A DNA stretch of 64,000 nucleotides from Tretioscincus oriximinensis (taxonomy: Eukaryota > Chordata > Lepidosauria > Squamata > Gymnophthalmidae): assembly GCA_022410635.1 (NCBI GenBank), contig JAJVDF010000952.1, positions 143,390 through 207,389 on the forward strand, read 5' to 3'. The notes beneath the pieces were generated by a model. That model was not told the origin of the DNA. It saw only the letters and a program-made list of their open reading frames with translations, and searched no databases. Shown here one piece after another: positions 1 to 11,400 of the stretch. The first letter of the stretch is position 1, and every line of letters starts with the position of its first letter. The position numbers and the translations under genes are program-made.

Positions 1-230
1 GGCAGCTTGAAAATAAAAGCCTCAAAGGCTTGGATTTCTCCCGGCGTGGGGGGGGGCTGCCCAGTGTTCCCAGGGACCGGCTGGTTCCCCTGGAGTCCCA
101 AGGGGGCTGGGGACGGACCGACTAAGCCTAGAGGGTCCCGTCACACCAGAGGGGGGAGGAATTTCCGACTCACCCCCAGCAGCAGAGCAGAATTCCATAG
201 GAGTCGACCAGAAATAGAAGGGAAAGTCTA
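1..230. other. Intron, GC-rich, unrecognised
   Basis: The sequence is moderately GC-rich with a run of nine G near 50. Short frames are open on both strands but resemble nothing I know. It may be an old repeat. Confidence 0.4.
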
Positions 231-245
231 GGAGACGCTGTCTAT

Positions 246-342
246 CCTGCAAGAAGCGACAGAAGACTGGGGACTAGCTCCGCCTACAGGAGGCACCATG
301 GGTAGGGAGAGTCCATTATTCAGTTCTGTCGCTTCCTGCAGG
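246..342. repeat. Short inverted repeat, 19-base arms
   Basis: The arms at 246-264 and 324-342 (ttctgtcgcttcctgcagg) are complementary at 18 of 19 positions around a 59-base spacer. An aggagac/gtctcct pair just outside extends the symmetry. It could be a decayed foldback transposon. Confidence 0.6.
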
Positions 343-1589
343 GGTCTCCTGGATTAACCCATTGTCGACATCCCTTCCCGGTTCCGTCCTCTGTGAACCA
401 GATATTCTCATCATGCCAGCAAACTACATCTTTTGCAAATTAGATCCAGTTACAGCTACAGGGAGGACATATCAACTAATCACACAGGAGGTGGCAATGA
501 CATCTTCTGCCCTAGCCAAGAAAAGAGACATTCTTTATAATTAGGTGTGTATGTATAATGTTCAAATGTTGTGCTCTTAAGTGCTTCTGTTCCTTATCCT
601 TGTGAAAAGAAAAATTATTTTTTGTATGATACCATTGGGATACCACTCTGAAATTTTGACGGAATATGTAGAAGACATGTACTTTTATGTGAGAATTTTT
701 TCAAAAGGAATCAAAATTCCGTTTTTTTTTTCAAAATTCTATTATTTAAAAATTTTAATTTTTGAAAATTATTTTCAAACATCAACAACATTGTGTTGCA
801 TATCAACAGGGAGCTCTGTTCATAAGCTTTAAAATGACACCTGAATTAGATCTGAAGGTATTATGGTTCTCAAATAAATGCAAATTAAGTATATGGCCGT
901 TATCAAATTTTTAATATGGTTAAAAAACAAAATTTACTATCTCAGAAATGAGTGGTCAGAAGAAAAAAATATATCACAATTTATACTTGTCTCATGGTAT
1001 GGAACAAATAAAAATATTTTGAAAATCCATCACATTGACTTTCAAAATCAATGTTTTATTGATTGATTTGACATGGAATTACTCAAAAGTACACGGTGGC
1101 GGCAGCAACTGTCATTGTCAATTGCTCCTGCTCTTTGCTGCACCAGATCATGGAACTCGTGGCTGGTAACCAGAAGGGGGAAGACCGAAAAGGGCTGGGC
1201 TTGGGGGAGGGGGTCCTCCAGTGATCCAAGAGGCCCCGGGAAGAAAAAAGGTTCTCCACCCCTACTCTAATCCAAAATCAGACTGGCTCTGAACATGAAA
1301 TCATGGCAGCATTGAAATCTGGTGTGCTATAGCACAGAGTGAGCCACAGTCTAACTAGTCTAGCTCTCAGGCAATAGTCCAGCAATTGCTTCCGGGCATC
1401 TCAAGTTAAAAAAAATAAAATGAATTCTAAGTAATATGAAAGAGGTTTATGTACCTGACCCTTCTGTTCACCAAGGCAAAAAAAAAGTTTTTTACCTGGT
1501 CTTTGGCAGAAGAAATGTCATTTTTGTCCCCACTTTTAGATATTGTTTTACACTATTTTAATTTGTTAACTTTGTATTGATGTTTACTC
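343..1589. other. Intron, AT-rich, nothing recognised
   Basis: This is AT-rich intron sequence. Only weak CR1 3' UTR resemblance is seen near 1360-1400. No exon of ABCC5 and no convincing coding frame is seen. Confidence 0.5.
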
Positions 1590-1665
1590 TTGGCCACCCT
1601 GAGACTTTTGGGTATAAGTATAAATAAATAAATAATAAATAATAATAATAAATAAAACATTTATT
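1590..1665 (+). repeat. LINE/SINE 3' tail with AAATA repeats
   Basis: The sequence ggccaccctgagacttttgg is followed by gtataa and (AAATA)n-like DNA. The same 3' end is shared by the SINE and L2-like repeats elsewhere in the window. Only the tail remains. Confidence 0.7.
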
Positions 1666-2019
1666 GAATTGGCAAGTACATACTGATGGGCACTTTTTGT
1701 TCTTAATGTAACAATCCTGCCTGAACCATATGCAATCTGTAGCCTGATCTTTAGCTTTTAATAAATTTGCTTAATGAAATCTTCTGAGTAGCGCAAAATA
1801 ATTTAATAAAACTTTAATTAATGAAGTAAATATTATAAACCCAAGAAAGGGAAGAACACAGAAAAGTTAGCAATAAAAATAGACTTCTTGTTGTAAAACA
1901 CAATACAATCCCCACATCTCCTCCCCACACTTCGTATCTGTCTATCACTAATCCGCATTGCAGCGATCGGCTCTTTACGTCATGTGACTGCAACAAAACT
2001 CTCTCACCTCTTTCGAAGG

Positions 2020-2192
2020 TGATTTGACAGGGTGAACAAAGCCCACTCCCTGCCAACACACATCCCAGAGTAAGCCGGCAGAGGTGGGCACATGCCTCCC
2101 CACATGGTGGTGTCAGTCAACATGGCCCTGTGCAATCTTGCTGGGGGCTGCCACGCTTGGGGGGGGGGGGGGGGGGGCGGGGGGGGGGGGGG

Positions 2193-2254
<62 letters not shown>

Positions 2255-2320
2255 GGCTGCTGTGTGAGCTGTCACTGCCTGCTCCACGGCAATGTAGGAA
2301 CCCACGCCTGCATTTTTGTT
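2020..2320 (+). repeat. Dispersed repeat expanded by a poly-G tract
   Basis: The flanks of the G tract match the repeat at 27665-27835. Both contain gacagggt(g/a)aacaa, an agc(c/t)(g/a)gcaga(g/a)gtgg block, a gtgcaa..tgctggggg block and a gctcca(c/a)ggcaatg block. The copy here has gained 95 bases of almost pure G where the other has only short G runs. The family is unnamed by me. Confidence 0.7.
2159..2253 (+). repeat. Poly-G tract, 95 bases with two C interruptions
   Basis: All positions are G except C at 2178 and 2193. Transcription of ABCC5 reads the C-rich strand into RNA, so the G-rich strand is the non-template strand's complement. It could form G-quadruplexes. Its length is likely uncertain in the assembly. 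Confidence 0.95.
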
Positions 2321-2360
2321 TCATTAGTATTGAAATAATCATTTGAAACAAGATTCCTAC

Positions 2361-2433
2361 CTCTGTTAGATCTCCACTGGGCAGAATAGCCAAATCTGGC
2401 CTGAGGCAGCAGTCATTCAGCACAGTGTTGTAC
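2361..2433 (-). CDS. ABCC5: ABCC5 exon 14
   Basis: It completes the codon split after exon 13 and encodes residues 650-674, including NTVLNDCCLRPDLAILPSGD and ending LTE in phase 0. The acceptor is tgtcttag and the donor is cagag|gtagga. The next exon should carry the LSGGQ signature and Walker B. I see no sign of it between 1 and 2360, so it lies beyond the left edge. Confidence 0.94.
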
Positions 2434-5400
2434 CTAAGACACGTTTATACACATATATGGTTTAAGAATACCATTCAACAACATTTTCAGATAGCATTCA
2501 CCACCCATATATAATTTCAATGTAAAAGCAGTTCAGAAAAAGGGAGCATTTGTTACCAAATTCATTCCAATTAATCAATTTTGTTCTGCATTTCTAGTAT
2601 GGCACAGTTTGTATTCTAAGGTAGACAAAGAATAACTTTTAAAGAAATCTTTATTTACATTTCTATACTGCCTTATACTCAAAAGGGCATCTTAACAACA
2701 AAAACTAGAATAAGTATATATGCTACAAACCTTTCCTCCTCATACTCTTTCCCAAAAAGAATGTTATCTCTAAGGGTAGCATTGAGAATCCAGGCCTGTT
2801 GGGCTGCATAAGCCACAGTTCCATCAAAAGAAATGCTGCCTTCCAGCAGAGTCATCTGGAAGAATAACAAAGAATCCACTTCATATTTGCAGGAAATTTT
2901 ATTTCTGGCTTCTTTCCACGCTTCTCCTCTCTTACTTCTCTTACTTCCAGAAATGTAGCTTCATCAGAGTACAACCTGCTCTGTTTTATTTAAATTATTT
3001 AAACTGCCTAAATCTACAAACATAAGAGAAGCTCTGCTGGTTCACTCAGACCACATCTCTTCCAGCATCCTGTCTCACACAGTGACCAACTAATTGCCTC
3101 TGGGCATCTCAAGCAAAAGATGAAGGAAAAACCTTCACTTATTTTGATTCCTTGAAACCAGTATGGTGGTTGTGGTTACCCCTTTAAGTAAAATCTTCCG
3201 TTCATCTTCAGAATAGGGCCTAATACAGGATTAAAAACAAACTATTCAGAACTGAAGACAGCTTAGTGGGTTCAGAGCCTTAGAAGTTATATTTAGGTGT
3301 CAATTCTAATAGCCATTGATATATCTGACTTCTGTGAATTTGTTCCAACACTTCCTCCTGATAGTAAATTCTACAGACCAAAGACTCAAATAAAAGAATA
3401 AAGGTAAAAAATTCCTTCCCCTTTCCTAACAGTACTGCTTATCAGTTTCATAGAGAAGCACTGATTCTCATGCTGTGCAATAAAGAAAATAATTTCTCTC
3501 TACTTTTTCCACACCAGCTTGACTTTGGCATTCTGTTCAGGTGCTCTCATAAACACCACTAATAACAAGTATCTATAATTCATGTCTGAGGTCTGATATA
3601 TTCATCAACTATTAAACCATGTTAGCCAGTTTAGAACATAAGAGGAGTCAATTGGGCCAGAGCCCATTTAATACAGCATTCGGTTTCAACCAGGGTATCA
3701 ACCAGCCTCAGGGATCTCAAGCAGAGGAAGGCAAAACCCTCACCTGTTCTCAATTCTCTTCAAATGATACTTCAGGAATCTTGCCTGTTGCTCCATCCCA
3801 GAGGAAGGATGAAGAGATCCATCCTAGTAGCTATTGATACCTTTTGGCTTCCATTAACTTGTCTAAGACTGTCTTAAAGCTATCCAGGCTGCTAGCCCCC
3901 ACCACCTCTTCTGGAAGAAAGTTCTATAGACCAATGATTCTGTGAGTTAAAAAAATTATTTCTGTTGTCTGTTCTCACTCTGCTGCCCATAGGTTTTAAG
4001 GAATAACTCCTGGTCTTATGTTGTGTGGTAGAGAAAATATTTTCCCTATTCACCTTATCCTCCCCATGCATGATTTTATACACTTTGATCAGATCACCAC
4101 TTAAATGCTGACTTTCAAGGCTGAAGAGGCCCAGACATTGCAACCAGATTTCATAAGGGAGGCGCTCCAGTCCCTTGATTATTCTTGTTGCCCTTTTCTG
4201 CACCTTTAATTCCACAGTATCTTTTTTGAGATACGGTGACCAGAATTGTACACAGTATTCCAAATGGTATTGCCAAATTTCTAGCAAGGGGATCTCACAG
4301 GATCTTAGAGACTAAGAAGAGAAGTCTGTCATATAATAAATCTACTACAATAAATCTACTACTGCAAGACCCCCTTGCTAGAAATTCAACTGTATGTACA
4401 GTGCAATATTTTGCAAGAGCCTACTTTACAAGGAAACATCTTTACAAACATTCAACTTTAGGCTGTTCTCTTAAAACTAAAGCATGTATTATTTCTATTG
4501 CTTCTCACTTTAAAAACTCCCTTTTTAAGCAAAAATTTGGTGCAATTTTGCCTGGGGCTAAATGTATCTCAAGAGTAAAAAAAGCATAAGAGAAAAAAAT
4601 TGTTACCTGTCCTAAAACAGCTGAAATGAGTGAGGTTTTTCCACTTCCGACACTGCCACAGATCCCAACAAGTTTTCCCTAGAGCAGGTCACAAAAATAA
4701 ATACTTTGGTAAAAGAAAATAATGCTTCATCATAGATTACAGCTGTCAGCAATTGAAGACACTTTATTACTAACTCCATAACTTCTATAAAAATCAAGTG
4801 TAAGAATTATTGGCAATTTTGGACAATTCATAGTTTTAAGATTATTGAATATTTTTCATTTCTTTTAATACAAAAAGCAGAAAAGCCAGAATGACAAAAA
4901 TATACTGATAATCTTTAGACTCCAACTTTAACAGGGTTCTAAGAATGCCTTGTATATTGGGTGCTTTTAAACAACATTGGAAATAAAAAGGTAATATATT
5001 TATAATTTATTTTCTATATTGATACATAGATGAAGGAATCAGGAGTCAGAAGTATCATAAGGAATTGGCATTAAAGGATGTTCATAAAAGTTATGGAATG
5101 GACTTCCTCTGAGATGCATCAAGCATTCTCTCTATATGTGTTTAGATGTCAGGTGATGATCTACGTATTCACTCTGGCCTTTGGCTGACAGAATGCCACC
5201 CTGTCCCCATGCAGGCACTGTCATCTTTTTTAAGCCATTTCATTTTTTGTAACTATTTCACATTGACCCATCCTTTGGGTGTAGAGTGGAGTAACTATAT
5301 TATTAAAGTACGTCACAGCAATTGGTCTTCTGAACACGGTGAGTGAACACAGACAGTGTCCATCACGTTGAACGAAGATGATTGGCCAATCACCCGATCC

Positions 5401-8400
5401 CTCCCAAATGGCATTGTGTAGTGGCAGATGGCATGGCAGAGAAAGACCGAGGAGGGTGGGGCAGGACCGCGACCACCGGTAGCAGTTGAAGGACGGCAGC
5501 TAGAATGCTTGTTCTGTTTGTGGCAACAGGAACGGGCTTAATCCACTAGTAAATATACTGCTCAAAACAATTAAGAGAACACTTTGACATAACAGTGTAT
5601 GTTAAAGTGTTCCCTTAATTGTTTTGAGCAGTATATATAAAATGAAACAGCCAAATCTGTTCCCAAGAGTGAAGAGGTGTTGAATGAAAATGCCTTTCTC
5701 ACATGGTGTTCTCACCTTTTCAATTTCCAAGTCGATGCCATAGAGGGCCCTCTGCAGCCGAACGCCTGCATGTGGGATATGCTTGTTCTCCTCTTCAGGG
5801 CTTGGAGGGTCATCACTGTCCACTAAGAGGTGGCCCTTCTGCTCAGCCAACATAGTCTGTGGTCCCTCATGAGGTTGCCTTCTCACTTTTTCTTGCTTGT
5901 TTTTCTCTCGCTTGCCTTTTTTCACTTTGGGAGTCATCTTTGGTGAGCTCTGGACACTTGCATGGGAAGACTCCCATGCCAAGGTGGCATTTTTCACCTC
6001 TATGGCGGTATGAGGGCTGGATGGCTTTTTCTTTATCATATGAACCTCTTCCATTAGAAACAAACTCTGATAGGAGTTGTGAGAGAGGTGCAAAGATGAG
6101 ACAGCTGATCAAGACTTTGGGGGGGGACAACCCTACGGCACACTCACGCAGCAAAACACATCAGGCTATACAGTAGGAGGAAGCTGAAGAGCAAAGGTAG
6201 CTCATTAGTGAAAATGAACTCCAGGTCCACAAAAGGCCTGGCAAGCCATGAACGTGACTGCTCTCGGAATTACCAAGTTCTCAACATGACATAGGCACCA
6301 TATACATCAATACCATTCAACTTTGCAATGTTTTAAGTCAGAAAATGAAAAAGTACAGGAAATGGATGAGAAGGATGGTTTCTTTATACATAATTAATCT
6401 GCCTACAATTTTGACACATGATCAATGTTTGGAAATAGCATTGCAATATTTAATATTCTATATGATGGTTGTCAAGTTTCCAAGTCAATTTATTGATAAA
6501 GCTATAGCGGTAATAAAACAATCTATATTACTAAAGCATGTCGCGGTGATCAGCCTTCTAAGTGAGGCTGTGTTCACCTTGAACGCAGATGATTGGCCAA
6601 TCGCCCATGCCCTGGACTCATCATTTGTGTTACGGATAGCGCAGCCCTGTGCTGACAAAATGCAAGGGGTTTTGGGAAGTCAGGGAAAGGGTGGGAGGCA
6701 ACACCCAGACATCCATCCTAGCACCCATTTATATCCTTGGTGTCCATAAACCTGTCTAGTCCTGTCTTGAAACTATCCAAGCTGTTAGCTACCACTGCCT
6801 CTTCAGGAAGTAAATTCCACAGGGTGATGACGCTCTGGGTGAAAAAATACTTTCCTTTGTCTGTTCTCACTTTTCTACCCATCAGTTTTAAGGAGTGCCC
6901 TCTAGTCCTAGTGTTGTGTGATTGAGAAAACATTTTTCTCTATTCACCCTGTCCATCCCATGCATGATTTTGTACACTTCAATCAGATCACCTTTCGAGG
7001 CCCAGACATTGCAGTCTGACTTCATAAGCGAGGTACTCTAGACCCTTGATCATTCTTGTTGCCCTTTTCTGCACCTTCTCTAGTTCCACAATATCCCTCT
7101 TGAGATGTGGCGATCAGAATTGAACACAGTATTCCAAATGTGGCCTCACCACAGATTTATAAAGAGGCAAAACAACATTTGCTGACTTGTTTTCGATTCC
7201 TTTCCTAATTATCCCCAATATGGAATTTGCCTTTTTTGCTGCTGCTGCACACTGGGTTAACATTTTCATTTAATTGTCCACCAACACCCAAGATCCTTTT
7301 GTTGCTAGGTTACAGAAAGCTTGGTTCCCATCAGATGGTAGGAGTAGAGTTCTTTGCCCCAATGTGCATGATCTTGCACTTGCTTAAATTGAAGTGCATT
7401 TGCCACTTTGATTCCCACTCACCCAATTTCAATAGATCACTCTGGAGTGCCTTACAATCATTTTAAGTTTTCACTACCCTGAACAGTTTAGTGTCATCAG
7501 GACTTGGGTACTATTTACTTCGGCATCCGGATCGTTTATAAATATATTGAAAAGCAAAGGTCCCAATACAGACCCCTGGGGTACCCTCTTCTTACCCCTT
7601 TCCACTCAGAGAACTGTCCATTTATTACTGCCCTCTATCTTTTAGCCAATTTCCAATCCAGGACAAAGTCTGTCCTCTTATACCATTCAACTCTGGGTTC
7701 TACAAGCCACTAATCAGGGAAGCTGAAATACCACCCACCATTTATTCTTAGAACTACGTTTTGAAAGATGAGAAATTAATGTGTCTAGTATTTAAAATAA
7801 TCCAAAGAGGGGCAATGGGGGTTATGGTACACTAAAGAGTAATGTGAGGAGAAATACCAGAAATGCCAACACCAAGAGAATACTTGGGAAGAATAATCAA
7901 GATTCTTATTAAATATATTACTTCACTCATCAATGTTACATTATTTATACAAAAATGATTTACAATATACAAATCTGTCCCAACTGGACTCAACTGCAAA
8001 AAATATTCCAACATACAACAACGAGATTGATGTATTACTCATCTACTGCAGCCGTAGACATGTACGTTTTTAAACAAAACTTGTGTAGTATGTTTACATA
8101 CATTATCAATTATAATTTATTTTATTGTTTGTGTTAGAGGCAAAAGAAGCTCTTGGGTGAAATCTTATATAAACTGAGATTGGGATTGCTTTGTTTTGCT
8201 GTGCTCTGTTTCATACCTGATACACATGCTCATATCTTCATTATTCTTCCCAAGTATTCTCTTGATGTTAGCATTTCTTGTTGTTTTCTTATCCGCCTTA
8301 GGACCATTGGTGAAGGACGGGCTATAAATCATTTTAAATAAATAACATTTCATGGTGCTTTTCCTCACATTAGTATTTAAAAGCAGTCAAATGCTAGGAC

Positions 8401-11400
8401 CAGAAAGCCAGGCTTGCAAGCTAGAAAAGATGTCCAAACGGTAGATGACATTCCTTTAGGACAAAAGCAACTGAGGTGTTAGCAAACAATTTAACGTGAA
8501 TATTTTTCTTAAAATACACACAATGACATACTAAGAACATCCTGCATGGCACGAATTACTCACTTTGAATCTGTCAATAGCAACAGAAGCTTCCGAGAGA
8601 GACTTCACAGAAAAGGGTGTCACTTTGAGAGCAAACGTCATAGAGTTGAAGACTGTAACTACTGTGAAGGCCTAAAAACAGAAGGAAGATATCTCTTTTG
8701 AAGGCAATGTTGTTATTATTAACATAAATTCACAACATTATAGATATTCAGACACGCTAAGGAAGAAGATTGAAAACACATTGGAGCAGAAGAACAAAAT
8801 GGGATTCCTGCTGAATGATGGCACAGATCACAAACAGTGGTCCACCAAATGAAGCTGGGCAGTCTCAAGCAGAAGAAAGCAAAAGCTTCACCTTCTCTTG
8901 AGTCTCTGTAAGTGGCATTTTAGGAATCCTGCCTGTTGCTCCATCCCCAAGACAGTATCAAGGCATCCATCCTAGTACCTACTGATTCATTTGTCCTCCA
9001 TGAACTTATCTAATCCCATCATAAAGTTATCCAGGCTGCTATCTACCACCACCTCTGCTGGAAGTAAATTCCATACACAATAAACCCTCTGGGTAGAAAA
9101 AAAAATATACTGCTGAAAGCAATTAAGGGAACACTTAGTGTTACACTGTTATGTTAAAGTGTTCCCTTAATTGTTTTGAGCAGTATACTTTCCTTGTCTC
9201 TCCTAATTCTTTTGCCCATCATCTTCAAAGAGGGCACCATAGTCCTAGTGTTGTCCGATAGAGAAAACATTTTTCTATATTCACCTTATCCATCTCATAC
9301 ATGATTTTATACACTTCAATCAGATCAAATCTTAAATGATGTTTCCAAGACTGAAGAGACCTAAACATTGCAGCCAGATTTCCTACAGGAGGTGTTCTAG
9401 TCATGTGATAATACTTGTTGACCTTTTTTTGCCCTTTCTCCATTTCTACAATATTTTTTCTGAAGATGGGAGAAGCAGAATTGTACGTATTATTCCATTC
9501 TGCAAAATCTTCACCTGTTCTCAACTTCCTGCAAATGGCGTTTAAAGCAAGTTAGGAATTCGTTCTAGTAGCCACCGATACATCTGGCCTCCATTAAATT
9601 TGTTTAATCTTTTGTTATAGTGTTCTTGCCACTTGTTTGATAGTAAATTCTATAAAGAAGAAAAAAATCTGGTTTTAATACCCTGCCCTTCTCACCCGAA
9701 GGGACTAAGAGCAGCTAACAATTTTTTTTTTGCCCAAAGGCTTACATCTATTCTACCTTTCCCACTATGCTGTGGTTGTACCCATTAATCTACTTGCAAG
9801 TGTCTTTGGTTTCAATCAGTTACGTTGGCTGAAGCTGAGGCCTGTAGAGGATGCTCACCCCTTTCCACGGCCGATATATGGGTCTCAAACTCGGTAACTG
9901 AGTGAAAAAAATACTTCGTCCCTTCGCCCTTCCTAATTTTCCTTCCCATCAGCTTCATAGAACTCCCCCCTCGATTCTAATGTCATGTGACATAGAAAAG
10001 GTGTTTTTTCTCTATTCACGTTTTTTATGTTACGCATGATTTTATATGCTTCAATCAGGTTTCTCTTAATTGCCATCTCCCACGAGATCTTAGAGCAGAA
10101 ATAAACTTAAACCGATTTAGGAAATGACTAAAAGCATTTCTTTTCAGCTCTTCTGATTGAATGGGTCACCGCAGGGATTACAATCATAACAGGCAACCCT
10201 CTGTATTATGCTGATCTGTTTTATAATATATACTTTTTAATCTAAATTTTATCTAAAATTGTGCCACCTTTTGTGGAAGGGGCATTATAAACAAAGGTTG
10301 TTATGATTATATTATTGTGTTATTGTGTATGATTGTATTATTATTATTGCTAAAAAACACTCTGGGGGAGATATTCAAGCCTCTTGATCATTCTTTTGCT
10401 TTTTTTGCAGCTTTTTTAGTTTCCCAGTAAGATGTGGTGACCAAAATTGTAGACAGTATTCCAAATGTGGCCTCACCACAGATTTAAAAAGAGGCACAAC
10501 GACTTGCTTGCCAATTTCCTAATTATATCTAAGGTATTTCTGCGAAACTAAGACCCACCCTGAAAATAAGCCCTAGCATGATTTTTCAGGCTTTTTGAGG
10601 ATGCTCNAAATATAAGCCCTACTGCATAAATGAACCTTAGTTACAGTTCATAAAAAATCAATTTGAATTGCATCGAAGCAGCCATACAAAACAAAACGAG
10701 AGTGAGGAGGATAAATCAGTGGGAGGGGGAAGCGAGGGGAAGAGGAGCAGGGAGAGCAGTATTGGGAAGGGGAGGGAGGGGAACAGAGACAGGAGAGAAG
10801 CACTGGGTGGCGGGTGAGGCATGGAAAATGTGGATAGCAGAAAAGAAAGAAGGAAAAAATAAAAGATTTTGATTTTTGTTTAAAAATAAATGCAGATTGG
10901 TGTTCAAAGAAAGATAAAACATCCTATGAAAATAAGCCCTAACATATCTTTTGGTGTTGTTTTCAGGGAAACACAATAGCACTGAATTTGTTTTTTTCAC
11001 TGCTCCTTCACACCAAGTTGAGCTGTCCATCAAAATCCATCGGCTTTTTCCGGGTTTTATTACAAAAAGCTCAGGTCCCATCAGCTGCTAGAAGCAATGA
11101 GGTTCTTTGTCCCAGTGAATAACTTTGCACTTGCTACATTTGAAATGCATTTATTACTTTATTGCCTGCTCACTCAATAGAGATGAAGAACAATAAAAGG
11201 ATTTAGGGATATTTAGTATGCAAAAGAGAAGATATAGAACATGTATCAGAAAAAAACTTTCTGACAATAAGAGAGATAAATCAGTGGAACAGGTTGCCAC
11301 AGGAGATGGCAAGTTCTCCTTTGCTGGAAGCCTTCAAACAGTGACTGGGCAGCCATCTGTCTGCGATGTTTTTATGAATGCTGCATTGAGCAGAGAGTTG

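Larger units (their letters stand above)
9895..11180 (-). repeat. CR1-like LINE with two nested insertions
   Basis: CR1 pieces at 9895-10078, 10356-10534 and 10979-11180 are collinear. The first interruption (10080-10355) looks like an L2-type tail and the second (10535-10978) is a TIR element. The CR1 frame is destroyed. Confidence 0.8.

Noticed and set aside
1..2360. Next ABCC5 exon with the LSGGQ signature
   Set aside because: I looked on the minus strand for LSGGQRQR and DDPLSALD patterns and found none, so it must lie outside the window.
2004..2423. Frames encoding long poly-Gly or poly-Pro across the G tract
   Set aside because: They are open only because a mononucleotide run cannot contain stops. 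The surrounding residues show no family, and exon 14 of ABCC5 overlaps one in another phase.
5294..5633. A single composite transposon joining the Helitron-like and foldback elements
   Set aside because: The foldback copy at 9108 occurs alone with its own TA duplication, so the adjacency at 5549-5556 is chance or a target preference.
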